64,000 nt of DNA from the NCBI RefSeq assembly GCF_009712605.1, contig NZ_WASO01000014.1, positions 248,001 through 312,000 of the forward strand, in the 5' to 3' direction. This DNA is from Paludibacter sp. Its GTDB lineage: Bacteria > Bacteroidota > Bacteroidia > Bacteroidales > Paludibacteraceae. The position numbers were made by a program, and so were the translations under genes. Positions 45,314 to 55,748 of this stretch are shown piece after piece; position 1 is the stretch's first letter; each line of letters opens with the position of its first letter. The notes under the pieces were generated by a model. The model made no database searches. It was not told where the DNA came from and saw nothing but the letters and a program-made list of their open reading frames with translations.

Positions 45314-47341
45314 CTATTCTTTGGCTTTATCTGCGGTTTTAAGGGGAACTCTGATTAAGAAATATCCCACTAAACATAAAGCTACAAGACCTAAAAGATA
45401 GGGAGGATTGCTGAACAGGCTGAATACATTGCCTAAGAAAACATCGCCAATAGCAAAAATAGCAATAACCAATCCCATGAGGGCTTCTCCGGCAATCAGA
45501 CCTGACGCCATTAAAACTCCGGTATTTTCCACAACACCCTTTTGATGTTCGTTTAGTTGTTTTTTTGCTACATAATGGTCCAGGATGCCCTTAAATAAAC
45601 CGCCAAGGAAAATTGCAGCAACCGTTTCCAGAGGCAGGTACATTCCAACAAAGATCAACATCGGGCTTTTTACTTTCATCAGAATTAATGCTACACCCAT
45701 CAGCATACCGGTAATAATCAGTCCCCATACCATTTTTCCGGCAATAATACCGTTCGACAATACGGCGAAAAGCCCGGCCTGTGGTGCTGTCAGGTTTTTA
45801 CTTCCGAAACCACCAACGTAGTGTTCTGCATTTCCTTTCGCGATGTCGCCCTGATTGAGCAGAATCAAAACGCCAAACATTACCAGTCCTGAAATTACCA
45901 CGCCGATAATATCTCCAATCTGCATTTTCCAGGGAGTCCCTTTCAAAATATGTCCGGCTTTCAAATCCTGAAACATTTCACCGGCCACGGCAACAGCTAC
46001 AGCAACAATAGCGGCAACTCCCAATACAGCGGCTACACCCTGCGTGTCGTGTGTGATTCCCAAGGCAAGGAATATGAGTCCGGTAACAACTATTACGGTA
46101 ACAGTTAATCCACTGATAGGATTGGAGCTACTTCCGATAATTCCCACCAGATAGCCGGAAACGGCAGAAAGGAAAAAGGCTAGCAGAACCATCAGAGAAG
46201 CAGCAGCGATGGCAATTACTATAGAGGCATTGAATATGAAATATGTTACGAAAAAAGTCAGGGCGGCGGCAAACGCGATACCCATCATCACCCAGGTAAA
46301 TTTCAGGTCTTTTTCGGTACGGTCAACTGCTTCACTGCTTTCTTGTTTTGCTTTTTGAATATCGCCAACAGCACGTTTCAAACCAACAAAAAGGCTGCTT
46401 CGCATGTTGTAAAGCGTGAAAAATGCGGCAACCAACATACCACCGATAGCAATCATACGAACGATGTATTTCCAAATGTCGGTTGAAAGATGTTCCCATC
46501 CGGCAAAGTTGGGTGTGCCGTCAGCTGCCATGAGGCTGTAAACAGGATCATTGATGACGCTCGGGCCAACAATCAGCATAATGATAGGAATGAATAATCC
46601 CCATGCCAGAATAGAACCGCTGAAATTAAGAGACGCCAAACGCGGACCAATGATATATCCCACGCCGAAATAAGCGGCACTGATTTTAGGAGCTCCGGCA
46701 AGGAATCCTCCCTGAGTTTTAATGCTTGTTCCGGTAATGGTTTTAGCGCCGGTGTAAATAAACTGGCTCCAGGATACAGCAAACACTTTGAATTCGCCAA
46801 ATAGTTTGATGAGTCCGCCGACAATCATCGAGTAAAACAGGAATTTGGAACCGGAGGCTCCTTTTTGCCCGGCTTTGTGAATTTCGGCAGCCGCCTGACT
46901 TTCGGGGAATGGCAACTCTTTGTCTTCAACCATTACGCGGCGCATCAACGCCACAAACAAAATTCCGAGAATACCACCGGCAATTAGAATCAGAGAAGCC
47001 GTCAGATACGTTTCCCATGATGAGAAATTATCTTTCCAGATTCCCGTGATGTAAAATGCAGGAAGTGTAAAAATGGCTCCTGCAGCCACCGACTCTCCGA
47101 TACTTCCCACGGTACGGGTGAAGTTCTCTTCCAGAATCGTACTCTTTTTCATCATTCGCAACACTGCCATCCCCAGCACAGCAGCCGGATAAGTAGCAGC
47201 AATCGTCATACCGGCACCAAGGCCAAGGTAGGCATTGGCAGCTCCTAAAACAACTGCGAGTACCAAACCGATTAACAACGCGCGGAGGGTGAACTCTTTC
47301 AAAGACCCACCAGATCCGAGCGGTTTGTTTTCATTTGCCAT
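45314..47341 (-). CDS. Oligopeptide transporter, OPT family
   Basis: This 675-residue inner-membrane protein has about 14-16 hydrophobic segments. It shows the OPT signs GLGAGMTIAATYPAAVLGMA near residue 41, FPESQAAAEIHKAGQKG near residue 149 and repeated Gly-rich membrane helices. Members move oligopeptides or metal-chelate compounds with protons. The substrate cannot be fixed, but neighbouring peptidase and POT genes favour peptides. A promoter box lies at 47420-47427 (minus). Confidence 0.9.
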   Translation of the reverse strand: MANENKPLGSGGSLKEFTLRALLIGLVLAVVLGAANAYLGLGAGMTIAATYPAAVLGMAVLRMMKKSTILEENFTRTVGSIGESVAAGAIFTLPAFYITGIWKDNFSSWETYLTASLILIAGGILGILFVALMRRVMVEDKELPFPESQAAAEIHKAGQKGASGSKFLFYSMIVGGLIKLFGEFKVFAVSWSQFIYTGAKTITGTSIKTQGGFLAGAPKISAAYFGVGYIIGPRLASLNFSGSILAWGLFIPIIMLIVGPSVINDPVYSLMAADGTPNFAGWEHLSTDIWKYIVRMIAIGGMLVAAFFTLYNMRSSLFVGLKRAVGDIQKAKQESSEAVDRTEKDLKFTWVMMGIAFAAALTFFVTYFIFNASIVIAIAAASLMVLLAFFLSAVSGYLVGIIGSSSNPISGLTVTVIVVTGLIFLALGITHDTQGVAAVLGVAAIVAVAVAVAGEMFQDLKAGHILKGTPWKMQIGDIIGVVISGLVMFGVLILLNQGDIAKGNAEHYVGGFGSKNLTAPQAGLFAVLSNGIIAGKMVWGLIITGMLMGVALILMKVKSPMLIFVGMYLPLETVAAIFLGGLFKGILDHYVAKKQLNEHQKGVVENTGVLMASGLIAGEALMGLVIAIFAIGDVFLGNVFSLFSNPPYLLGLVALCLVGYFLIRVPLKTADKAKE

Positions 47342-47419
47342 ATCAACATTTTTAGAATTAGTAAACAGTAAACAGCTCTTGTTTTTTTATAAAAGATGTC
47401 CATTTTTTAACATTGCAGG

Positions 47420-47427
47420 CAAAGGTA
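47420..47427 (-). promoter_or_regulatory. -7 promoter box for the OPT transporter gene
   Basis: The minus strand reads TACCTTTG. The leader would be about 75 bases. Confidence 0.45.
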
Positions 47428-47656
47428 CTGGCTTTTTTTCTATTAACCAATACTGTTTGCTGACGGATAATTATTTATTGAATTCTTCAACGGAATATTT
47501 TGTCAGGAAACATTGAAAGAGGATCGTTTTGTTACAAAATCAATAAAATAATTGTATTTGGTTGATAATTTGAAACAATAGATACCTGATAGCTATCACA
47601 CTGGTAGATGTCAATAAGTTATATGTTTTTTTCTTTCACTTTTCCTAAAAGAGCCG

Positions 47657-47664
47657 TAACTTTG
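47657..47664 (+). promoter_or_regulatory. -7 promoter box for gcvP
   Basis: TAACTTTG matches TAnnTTTG. It is 89 bp before the gcvP ATG at 47754. Confidence 0.4.
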
Positions 47665-47753
47665 AGCTTTGATTAGGATTATCATGGATTGGCGTAATCC
47701 ATTGAATGTCCGTGCTTTTATTGAATGTCGTTCTTTTAATCTTATTACCTACA

Positions 47754-50600
47754 ATGCAATCCGAACAATTTGTTGATCGTCACAACGGGATATGCCCCAA
47801 TGACATGTCGAAAATGCTAAAAACCATTGGTGTTAACTCTTTGGATGAACTAATCGGTCAAACTATACCCGCAGACATCCGGCTGACAAAAAAACTGCAA
47901 CTGCCGACTCCCATGTCAGAACATGAATATGCCGATCATATCCATGAATTATCTTTGAAAAATCAATTGTTTACCAATTATATCGGAATGGGTTATTACG
48001 ACACTGTTACTCCGGCCGTGATCTGGAGAAACGTGTTCGAGAATCCTGTATGGTACACTTCATATACTCCTTATCAGGCTGAAATTTCGCAAGGGAGACT
48101 TGAAGCGTTACTCAACTTTCAAACAGTAATTACCGAACTAACGGCCCTTCCGTTGGCAAATGCTTCTCTTCTGGACGAAGCTACCGCCGCAGCCGAAGCA
48201 ATGACATTGTTTCATAATACCCGCACCCGTGCACAACAACAAGCCGGAGTGAACACTTTGCTGGTTGATAAGAATGTTTGGCCACAAACTCTTTCTGTAC
48301 TTAAAACGCGTTCAGTTCCACAGGGAATAGAATTGTTAGTTGCAGATTTTGCCACATTTGATTTTTCTGTTCCTGTTTTTGGTGCCATCCTTCAATATCC
48401 GGACTCAAACGGAGAGGTAAGAGATTATGCTCAATTTGTGGAAAAAGCTCACGAAAACGGATGTAAGGTTGCTGTGGCTGCTGATTTGCTGGCTTTGACA
48501 CTGCTGACCCCTCCGGGAGAATGGGGCGCTGATGTTGCTTTCGGCACTACTCAGCGTTTTGGTATTCCGATGGGATACGGCGGACCTTCGGCAGCTTATA
48601 TGGCGACCAAGGACGAGTTTAAGCGTGACATACCAGGCCGTATAATCGGTATCTCGAAAGATGTTCATGGAAAACCGGCGTATCGTCTTGCTTTGCAAAC
48701 GCGGGAACAACATATCAAGAGAGAACGTGCCACTTCAAATATTTGTACAGCACAGGCTTTGTTGGCCACAATGGCTTCTTTCTACGCTGTTTATCATGGT
48801 CCTGACGGGTTGAAGAACATTGCTGAGCGAATTCATACTTACGCCATGCAGCTTTCTGCTCAGCTCAACAAGATTGGTTTTAATAATGTGAACGGCACTT
48901 ATTTCGATACGTTGAAAATGGAATTGCCTAAGGGTGTTTCTATTGAATCATTGAAAGAAAAAGCGCAAGAACGTAAAATCAATTTCAGATATTTCGTGTC
49001 TGGCGAAATTGGTATCAGTCTTGATGAAACGACTACGGAAACGAAGCTAAAAAATATTATCGCTTTGTTTGCAGAAGTGGTTGGAAAGCAAACAGAGCAA
49101 ACATTGCCAACAGTAGAAAATGATATTATTCCGAAACAATTAAAACGCGTTTCAGCATATCTTCAGCAGACGGTATTCAGTAGCTATCGTTCTGAAACCG
49201 ACCTGATGCGATATATCAAAAAGCTTGAACGCAGGGATATTTCTCTGGCTCATTCCATGATTTCGCTAGGATCGTGTACGATGAAGTTGAATGCAGCTTC
49301 CGAAATGCTTCCTCTCAGCAGTCCGCACTGGGGAGCAATGCACCCATTTGCACCTGCGGAACAAGCTGAAGGTTATCACCTTTTGATTGAAGGATTGAAA
49401 TCGTACCTAGCCGAAATTACAGGTTTGCCGGCTGTTACTCTGCAACCAAATTCCGGAGCAGCAGGCGAATATACAGGTCTGATCACTATTCGCAACTATT
49501 TCATTGATAAAGGTGAAACACACCGCAATGTAGTGCTGATACCTGCTTCTGCCCATGGTACCAATCCTGCAAGTGCAGCTCAGGCTGGTTTTAAAGTAGT
49601 GGTTACAGCCTGTGATGAAAATGGAAATGTGGATGTGGCCGACCTTAAAGCAAAAGCAGAACAAAATAAAGATGTGCTGGCAGCATTAATGATTACATAT
49701 CCGTCAACTCACGGTGTGTTTGAGGTTGCTATTCACGAAATATGCGAAATTATCCATTCTAACGGAGGTCAGGTTTACATGGACGGTGCCAACATGAATG
49801 CTCAGGTAGGGCTGACTTCTCCGGCTTTTGTAGGTGCTGATGTGTGTCACCTTAACCTTCATAAAACCTTTGCTATTCCTCATGGTGGCGGTGGCCCTGG
49901 AGTAGGCCCTATTTGTGTTGCCGAACATTTGGCAAAATACCTTCCGCAACATCCTGCTATTGATGAGAATGCTCAATATACGGCTGTAGCAGCATCACCA
50001 TACGGCAGTGCAAGCGTTCTTCCAATTTCTTATGGCTATATTCGAATGCTGGGAGCTGAAGGTTTAACGAAAGCTACGGAAATTGCTATTCTCAATGCAA
50101 ACTATCTGGCAGAAAAACTAAAAGATACTTATGGCATTGTTTACACCGGAGCAACCGGAAGAGTAGGGCACGAGATGATTCTGGAATGCCGTCATTTCAA
50201 AGGATCGGCTGGTATTACAGAAACCGACATTGCCAAACGTCTGATGGACTTTGGATTTCATGCTCCGACACTCTCATTTCCGGTACATGGCACGTTGATG
50301 GTGGAACCAACCGAAAGCGAATCATTGGCAGAACTGGATCGCTTTGTGGAAGCTATGTTGACTATCTATAATGAAATCAAAGAAATAGAAAACGGAACGG
50401 CAGACAAGACCGACAATGTGTTGTTGAACGCACCACACTGCGAATTTGAAATTGCGGCTGATGAATGGTCGCATCCTTATTCCAGAACCAAAGCAGCATA
50501 TCCGCTTGAATGGGTAAAAGACAATAAATTCTGGTTGCAGGTTGGCCGTATTGATAATGCATTTGGCGATAGAAACCTGACTTGCTCCTGCCAGTGTTGA
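47754..50600 (+). CDS. gcvP: Glycine dehydrogenase (decarboxylating), P-protein
   Basis: The P-protein decarboxylates glycine with pyridoxal phosphate and passes the aminomethyl group to the H-protein of the glycine cleavage system. From the ATG at 47754 it has 948 residues, the full fused form. The PLP-lysine site is LNLHKTFAIPHGGGGPGVG near residue 705. DRHNGICPNDMSKML at the start and QAEISQGRLEALLNFQT are family-typical. A start 16 codons upstream would add a spurious hydrophobic stretch. gcvT and gcvH are not in the window. rex follows 66 bp downstream. Confidence 0.95.
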   Translation: MQSEQFVDRHNGICPNDMSKMLKTIGVNSLDELIGQTIPADIRLTKKLQLPTPMSEHEYADHIHELSLKNQLFTNYIGMGYYDTVTPAVIWRNVFENPVWYTSYTPYQAEISQGRLEALLNFQTVITELTALPLANASLLDEATAAAEAMTLFHNTRTRAQQQAGVNTLLVDKNVWPQTLSVLKTRSVPQGIELLVADFATFDFSVPVFGAILQYPDSNGEVRDYAQFVEKAHENGCKVAVAADLLALTLLTPPGEWGADVAFGTTQRFGIPMGYGGPSAAYMATKDEFKRDIPGRIIGISKDVHGKPAYRLALQTREQHIKRERATSNICTAQALLATMASFYAVYHGPDGLKNIAERIHTYAMQLSAQLNKIGFNNVNGTYFDTLKMELPKGVSIESLKEKAQERKINFRYFVSGEIGISLDETTTETKLKNIIALFAEVVGKQTEQTLPTVENDIIPKQLKRVSAYLQQTVFSSYRSETDLMRYIKKLERRDISLAHSMISLGSCTMKLNAASEMLPLSSPHWGAMHPFAPAEQAEGYHLLIEGLKSYLAEITGLPAVTLQPNSGAAGEYTGLITIRNYFIDKGETHRNVVLIPASAHGTNPASAAQAGFKVVVTACDENGNVDVADLKAKAEQNKDVLAALMITYPSTHGVFEVAIHEICEIIHSNGGQVYMDGANMNAQVGLTSPAFVGADVCHLNLHKTFAIPHGGGGPGVGPICVAEHLAKYLPQHPAIDENAQYTAVAASPYGSASVLPISYGYIRMLGAEGLTKATEIAILNANYLAEKLKDTYGIVYTGATGRVGHEMILECRHFKGSAGITETDIAKRLMDFGFHAPTLSFPVHGTLMVEPTESESLAELDRFVEAMLTIYNEIKEIENGTADKTDNVLLNAPHCEFEIAADEWSHPYSRTKAAYPLEWVKDNKFWLQVGRIDNAFGDRNLTCSCQC

Positions 50601-50666
50601 TTTGTCTGTAGATAAAACAACACAGCGGGATAACGAAATTCGTATATAAACATTGATCTTTTTGAA

Positions 50667-51302
50667 ATGGACTCAACGCAACTACATTTGCCGGAACCTG
50701 CATTACGGCGTTTACCGTGGTATTTATCCTATGCAAAGCTCGCTTTAGAACGGGGAGAAACCACTGTTTCGTCTACCCAGATTGCTAAAGATATTGGCGT
50801 TGAAGCTTCAATGGTGGCAAAGGATTTGTCATACATCAACGTTACCGGCAAAACCCGTGTCGGGTATAGCACCTTTACGTTAATCGAAGTGATTGAGACA
50901 TTTCTGGGATTTACCGAGACTCACAAAGCGTTCCTCTTCGGTGTGGGACGCTTGGGAGGTGCTCTTTTGCAGGATAACGGATTGAGGCAGTTCGGACTCG
51001 AAATTATTGCGGCTTTCGATGTGAAGTTTGAGCTGGCCGGTACAAATATCAATCATATTCCTATTCATTATATCGACAGGATGAATGAGCTTCGGCAACA
51101 AACCGGAGTGAACATAGGCATTTTGACTGTGCCGATCAATCAGGCGCAGGAGGTTGCGGATATGATGATTCAGGCCGATTTCAAGGCAATCTGGAATTTT
51201 ACTCCTATCCGAATCCGGGTGCCCAATAATATCGTAGTTCAGAATACATCTATATATGCTCACCTTGCTGTGATGTTTAATAGATTGAGAATGAATCCAT
51301 AA
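50667..51302 (+). CDS. rex: Redox-sensing transcriptional repressor Rex
   Basis: Rex senses the NADH/NAD+ ratio and represses fermentation and respiration genes when NADH is low. The 211-residue protein has the N-terminal winged helix (LPWYLSYAKLALERGETTVS, TQIAKDIGVEASMVAKDLSY) and a Rossmann domain with GVGRLGGALL near residue 92. AIWNFTPIRIRVP near residue 173 and the C-terminal swap helix YAHLAVMFNRL are also family-typical. The gene sits directly behind gcvP and ends at a terminator. Confidence 0.95.
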   Translation: MDSTQLHLPEPALRRLPWYLSYAKLALERGETTVSSTQIAKDIGVEASMVAKDLSYINVTGKTRVGYSTFTLIEVIETFLGFTETHKAFLFGVGRLGGALLQDNGLRQFGLEIIAAFDVKFELAGTNINHIPIHYIDRMNELRQQTGVNIGILTVPINQAQEVADMMIQADFKAIWNFTPIRIRVPNNIVVQNTSIYAHLAVMFNRLRMNP

Positions 51303-51319
51303 TGATACTGTAATCAAAG

Positions 51320-51346
51320 AAAGCCGTTGCTTTATGCGACGGCTTT
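51320..51346 (+). terminator. Terminator after rex
   Basis: AAAGCCGTTGC (51320-51330) pairs with GCGACGGCTTT (51336-51346), one wobble, 17 bp after the rex stop. Confidence 0.7.
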
Positions 51347-51526
51347 GCTGCATCCAATACGTGTCATATTGTAACATGAAGTTAGCTTCGCTGAATGTTA
51401 TTTCCATATGCCCTTAAAAAAACGATTATAAACACATGAAACGAGCATTAAAACAGATGTTCAAACCAAAGGACATGTTCATTGCGAGTTCCATGCGACA
51501 ACTATCTAAAAAATAATAATGAACGC

Positions 51527-52141
51527 ATGAAAATATTTGCAATAGGCTGGAATTATAAAGATCATAATAAGGAGCTGTCGTTCAATGAGCTGCCGGTGGA
51601 ACCTACGTTTTTTCTGAAAGCGGAAACAGCTTTGCTGAAAGATAACAAGCCTTTTTATTACCCGGATTTTTCTAATCAGATAGAATACGAAGTAGAACTG
51701 GTGATTCGGATTAATAAATTGGGGAAAGGCATTGACGAGCAGTTTGCTCACCGGTATTACAGTGAAATCGGACTTGGCATAGATTTTACGGCGCGTGATC
51801 TTCAAAAAAAACAACGGGAATCGGGCGGTCCGTGGGAAATTTGTAAATCATTCGATAACTCGGCGCCGGTTAGCCATTTTATTCCGGTAAGTCAGTTTGA
51901 AAGCGTACAGAATATAAATTTCAGATTGGATATTAACGGGAAAACAGTTCAGCAGGGTAATACGGCAAATATGATTTTTTCTGTCGATAAGATCATATCC
52001 TATCTGAGTCGCTTTTTCCTACTGAAAATGGGAGATCTCATTTTTACTGGGACGCCGGTTGGTGTTGGTCCGGTAAAGGTTGGAGACAGGTTGCAGGGTT
52101 ATATCGAAAACGAATTGATGTTCGACTTTTTGATTAAATAA
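51527..52141 (+). CDS. Fumarylacetoacetate hydrolase-family protein
   Basis: This 204-residue protein (start MKIFAIGWNYKDHNKE at 51527) has the FAH fold. Metal-binding acids are seen in IEYEVELVIRINK near residue 45 and GIDFTARDLQ near residue 81. The end carries GDLIFTGTPVGVGPVKVGDR, the family signature. Members include fumarylpyruvate hydrolases and oxaloacetate tautomerase/decarboxylase, so the substrate is open. The ORF could begin at 51482, but the added residues do not match the family. Confidence 0.85.
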   Translation: MKIFAIGWNYKDHNKELSFNELPVEPTFFLKAETALLKDNKPFYYPDFSNQIEYEVELVIRINKLGKGIDEQFAHRYYSEIGLGIDFTARDLQKKQRESGGPWEICKSFDNSAPVSHFIPVSQFESVQNINFRLDINGKTVQQGNTANMIFSVDKIISYLSRFFLLKMGDLIFTGTPVGVGPVKVGDRLQGYIENELMFDFLIK

Positions 52142-52151
52142 TCTTTTTGCG

Positions 52152-52159
52152 TACTTTTG
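52152..52159 (+). promoter_or_regulatory. Promoter for porU
   Basis: TACTTTTG with TTTG at 52129-52132 and a 19-bp spacer, a very good match. The -33 part overlaps the end of the FAH-family gene. Confidence 0.6.
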
Positions 52160-52195
52160 AAACTTATATGTAATTGACATTTATTTGTGTAAATA

Positions 52196-55100
52196 ATGAA
52201 AGTGCGAGGTGGTTGGCTCTGTATAGCATTTTTGATTTGCATCTCCTTGGTAGTGAGGGCTCAAAATGAGGATGGATACAAGAAGGTATCTGCTACCGGC
52301 GTGCAAATTTTTGCGCCCAATTCAGTACTTTCTGCCGGACAATGGTCTAAGATAAGAGTTTCGTCAACAGGTGTTTACAAAATTACTTTTGATCAGTTGA
52401 AGCAAATGGGGATTACTAATCCTCAGAATGTTCATGTTCATGGTTATGGGGGTGCCATGTTGCCCGAATCTTTCACAAGCACCTATTTGGATGACTTGCC
52501 GGAAACCTCTATATATATTGGCAGCGATTATATATTGTTTTATGCCCAGGGCCCGGTTAGCTGGCAATATGATGCAACAAAAATGCAGTTTGTGCATACT
52601 GTGAATCCTTATTCAAATTATGGATATTACTTCGTAACACAAACGTCCATTGCGGCAAAGCAAATAACCACCACAGCAGCAGAAAGCCAGACGCCAACCG
52701 CAACTATCGATTATTTTCTCGACCGTGATGTTCACGAAAAAGATTTGGTCAACCTGGCCACTTCCGGTCGCGAATTCTATGGAGAAAAATTTACCGGAAA
52801 TACCAGTAATTCGTTCGGATTCTCATTCCCAAATACCGATACAAGCCGTCAGGGTAAAATCAGGGTGAATGCTGCTGCTACTTCTACATCTTCCAGTTCA
52901 ATGTCCGTTGCATATAACGGAACTTCGTTGGGATCGATTCCATTTTCATCTACGGGAACATACGATTATGCTATTTCGGGAAGCGGTTCTTATGCTTACA
53001 CTCCGACGTCAGATTCCCCCTCTTTTGCTCTAACATTTAACCCGATGGTGTCATCAGCCACGGGTTATCTGAATTACATTGAAGCGAATCAATACCGTAA
53101 ACTTTCGATGACAAGTGCCGTGTTACCGTTTCGTAATCCGGACTTTCTCAATCAGAATGCAGTTTTGCAATACACATTGTCTGCTGCCGGAAGTAACGTC
53201 AAAATATGGAACGTGTCCGACCCACAGAATATTACTGAAATTCCAGTCAATAGAAACAGTTCGGTATTGACCTTTATTTCGTCTGCACAAACCTTGCAGG
53301 AATATCTGGCCATTGATCCTACTCAGGCTTCGGCGTTTGGTACTCCTGAAATAGTGCAAACGAATGTGCCGAATCAGAATCTCCACGCATTGGAGCAAAC
53401 CGATATGGTGATTATAGCTCCATCTGCCTTTGTCGATCAGGCTGAAAGACTGGCTCAAAAACACAGGGAAAAAGATAATTTGAGCGTAGTGGTGGTTACT
53501 CCCGATCAAATTTATAATGAATTTTCATCGGGAACTCCGGATGCAACAGCATACCGCAGGTTGATGAAAATGTTCTACAACAGAGCGAAAGCCGGTTTGG
53601 GCCAAGCTCCTAAATATCTGTTATTGTTTGGTCGTGGGTGTTACGATAACAAGGGCATATTATCCACATCGCCAGACTTGCGCCAGTTGTTAGTATTTGA
53701 ATCGTATAATTCAATTAATCAGATAGATTCATATCAGTCGGATGACTATTTCGGATTTTTGGACGATACCGATGGGGTCAATCTTGCTTCCGATCAATTG
53801 GATATTGGGGTCGGAAGGTTTCCGGTTACCACAGTGGATCAGGCCAAAGCGGTAGTTGACAAGACAATAGCATACATGGATAATACCAATACCGGTTATT
53901 GGAAAAATAAGGTTTGCTTTATTGCCGATGACGGCGATGCTAATTTGCATATGACTCAGGCGGATACAATTGCAAAGTGGACAGCCAATGCTAATCCGTA
54001 TCTTCAGGTGAATAAATTATACATGGATGCCTATCCACAGGTAGTTTCATCTACGGGAGAAAGTTATCCGGCGGCGAAGACGAAGCTACTGAATCTTATA
54101 AAATCAGGACTGTTGATGCTAAATTATACCGGTCACGGTAATCATTTATATCTTGCTAACGAGCAGATTATAACAAAGGAAGATGTTACGGCCATGTACA
54201 ATCAAAACCTTGCATTGTGGGTAACGGCAACATGCGATTTTACGCGTTGCGATTATACCGACGTGTCAGCTGGAGAAAGTGTACTATTGAATCCCTCGGG
54301 TGGAGGTATTGCGCTGTTTACAACTACCCGTTTGGTTTTTTCGAGCGATAATTTTGCATTGAACAAGCAATTTGCGAAGAACGTGTTTTATAAAGATGCT
54401 AACGGGTATGCCCTGAGGCTGGGAGATGTGATGCGTCTTACTAAAAACGCGCTACTGGGTAACAGTAATAAGCTTAATTTTATACTGGTAGGCGACCCTG
54501 CATTAAGATTGAATTTTCCGGCTCCAAATTATACGGTGGTTATCGATTCTGTCAATGGAATCGCAGCCAACCAATTGATCACCGTCAATGCTTTAAGTCC
54601 CTTGAAACTGAAAGGACACATCAATAATCCGGGCGGTGCAAACGTATGCTCTGATTTTAACGGGTCAGTGATGATCAGAATTTACGATAAACTGGAAAAT
54701 ATGACTACCTTGGCCAACGATGCCGGCTCGACACCGTTTGTGTATCAGGATCGTCCAACCATGTTGTTTGCCGGAAATACAGAGGCGAAAAACGGTTATT
54801 TCGCTATAGAAAGCGTTATACCCAAGGATATCGACTATAAATTTGGTGCAGGACGAATAAATATGTATGCTTCTGACGAAAAAGGGCGTGAAGGTCAGGG
54901 AGATTTTGTTAACTTTGCAATCGGAGGCTCTAATAATTCGTTGCAATGGGAAAATAATGGGCCGGATGTAAGTATTTACTTGAATACAACAGCTTTTGTT
55001 TCAGGAGGTAAAGTAAATGAAACGCCGTTGTTTATTGCAAAAGTCCGGGATGATACCGGAATAAATACCGTCGGAAACGGTATTGGGCACGATATGACGG

Positions 55101-55615
55101 TGTTGATTGATCGGGATCCGGCACAATATTATGTTGTAAATGACTATTTTGAACCGACAGTTGGTGATTATAAAAGTGGTACCGTTCTGTATTCATTGCC
55201 AACACAATCTGAAGGGAAACATTCGCTGACATTCAAAGTTTGGGATGTGTTAAATAATTCGACTTCAAAGACATTAGAGTATGAAGTGGTAAAGGGACTG
55301 GCCCCTGATTTTATTTCTTTGTACAATTACCCCAATCCTGTTGTAAATGGACACACAAACTTTGTCCTGGAGCATAACCGCCCGGATGTAGTGCTGAATG
55401 TCAGAATTTCGGTGTTTGATTTAAGTGGGCGGTTGTTGAATATGCTTTCAACAAGTACCTCAACAGAATCGACAAAAACCACTATTCCGTGGAATGTTAC
55501 AGACAGTCGTGGAGCAGAGCTTAAAGCTGGTGTCTATCTTTGCAGAATAGATATTTCGACGCAGAATGGAAAAATAACATCAAAAACGCAAAAAGTAATT
55601 ATAACTAAACAATAA
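52196..55615 (+). CDS. porU: Type IX secretion system sortase PorU
   Basis: PorU is the surface C25-family (gingipain-like) protease that removes the type IX sorting domain and attaches cargo to A-LPS. The 1139-residue protein has a signal peptide (LCIAFLICISLVVRA). The catalytic His is in NYTGHGNHLY (H647) and the Cys is in VTATCDF (C680). It ends with a type IX-like tail (LYNYPNPVVNGHTNFVLEHN to KVIITKQ). porV follows 133 bp downstream, as in many Bacteroidota, where the two act as one complex. Confidence 0.93.
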   Translation: MKVRGGWLCIAFLICISLVVRAQNEDGYKKVSATGVQIFAPNSVLSAGQWSKIRVSSTGVYKITFDQLKQMGITNPQNVHVHGYGGAMLPESFTSTYLDDLPETSIYIGSDYILFYAQGPVSWQYDATKMQFVHTVNPYSNYGYYFVTQTSIAAKQITTTAAESQTPTATIDYFLDRDVHEKDLVNLATSGREFYGEKFTGNTSNSFGFSFPNTDTSRQGKIRVNAAATSTSSSSMSVAYNGTSLGSIPFSSTGTYDYAISGSGSYAYTPTSDSPSFALTFNPMVSSATGYLNYIEANQYRKLSMTSAVLPFRNPDFLNQNAVLQYTLSAAGSNVKIWNVSDPQNITEIPVNRNSSVLTFISSAQTLQEYLAIDPTQASAFGTPEIVQTNVPNQNLHALEQTDMVIIAPSAFVDQAERLAQKHREKDNLSVVVVTPDQIYNEFSSGTPDATAYRRLMKMFYNRAKAGLGQAPKYLLLFGRGCYDNKGILSTSPDLRQLLVFESYNSINQIDSYQSDDYFGFLDDTDGVNLASDQLDIGVGRFPVTTVDQAKAVVDKTIAYMDNTNTGYWKNKVCFIADDGDANLHMTQADTIAKWTANANPYLQVNKLYMDAYPQVVSSTGESYPAAKTKLLNLIKSGLLMLNYTGHGNHLYLANEQIITKEDVTAMYNQNLALWVTATCDFTRCDYTDVSAGESVLLNPSGGGIALFTTTRLVFSSDNFALNKQFAKNVFYKDANGYALRLGDVMRLTKNALLGNSNKLNFILVGDPALRLNFPAPNYTVVIDSVNGIAANQLITVNALSPLKLKGHINNPGGANVCSDFNGSVMIRIYDKLENMTTLANDAGSTPFVYQDRPTMLFAGNTEAKNGYFAIESVIPKDIDYKFGAGRINMYASDEKGREGQGDFVNFAIGGSNNSLQWENNGPDVSIYLNTTAFVSGGKVNETPLFIAKVRDDTGINTVGNGIGHDMTVLIDRDPAQYYVVNDYFEPTVGDYKSGTVLYSLPTQSEGKHSLTFKVWDVLNNSTSKTLEYEVVKGLAPDFISLYNYPNPVVNGHTNFVLEHNRPDVVLNVRISVFDLSGRLLNMLSTSTSTESTKTTIPWNVTDSRGAELKAGVYLCRIDISTQNGKITSKTQKVIITKQ

Positions 55616-55617
55616 AA

Positions 55618-55649
55618 CAAATATCAATTCGTTATTAAGTTGATATTTG
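55618..55649 (+). terminator. Weak hairpin after porU
   Basis: CAAATATCAA pairs with TTGATATTTG across a 12-base loop. It lies right after the porU stop and has no T-run, so it may only partly end transcription before porV. Confidence 0.45.
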
Positions 55650-55680
55650 CCAAAAGATTAACTATAAAATAATCGTGGCA

Positions 55681-55688
55681 TATATTTG
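55681..55688 (+). promoter_or_regulatory. -7 promoter box for porV
   Basis: TATATTTG, 60 bp before the porV start codon, without a clear -33 TTTG. Confidence 0.4.
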
Positions 55689-55748
55689 ATTTCTAAATAA
55701 CTGACTGTAATACAGTCGTAAAATATATAGCCACATATTTCTCACATT

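Larger units (their letters stand above)
47342..47753. other. Divergent promoter region between OPT and gcvP
   Basis: These 412 bases hold the minus-strand box at 47420-47427 and a plus-strand TAACTTTG at 47657-47664. No other structure was seen. Confidence 0.5.
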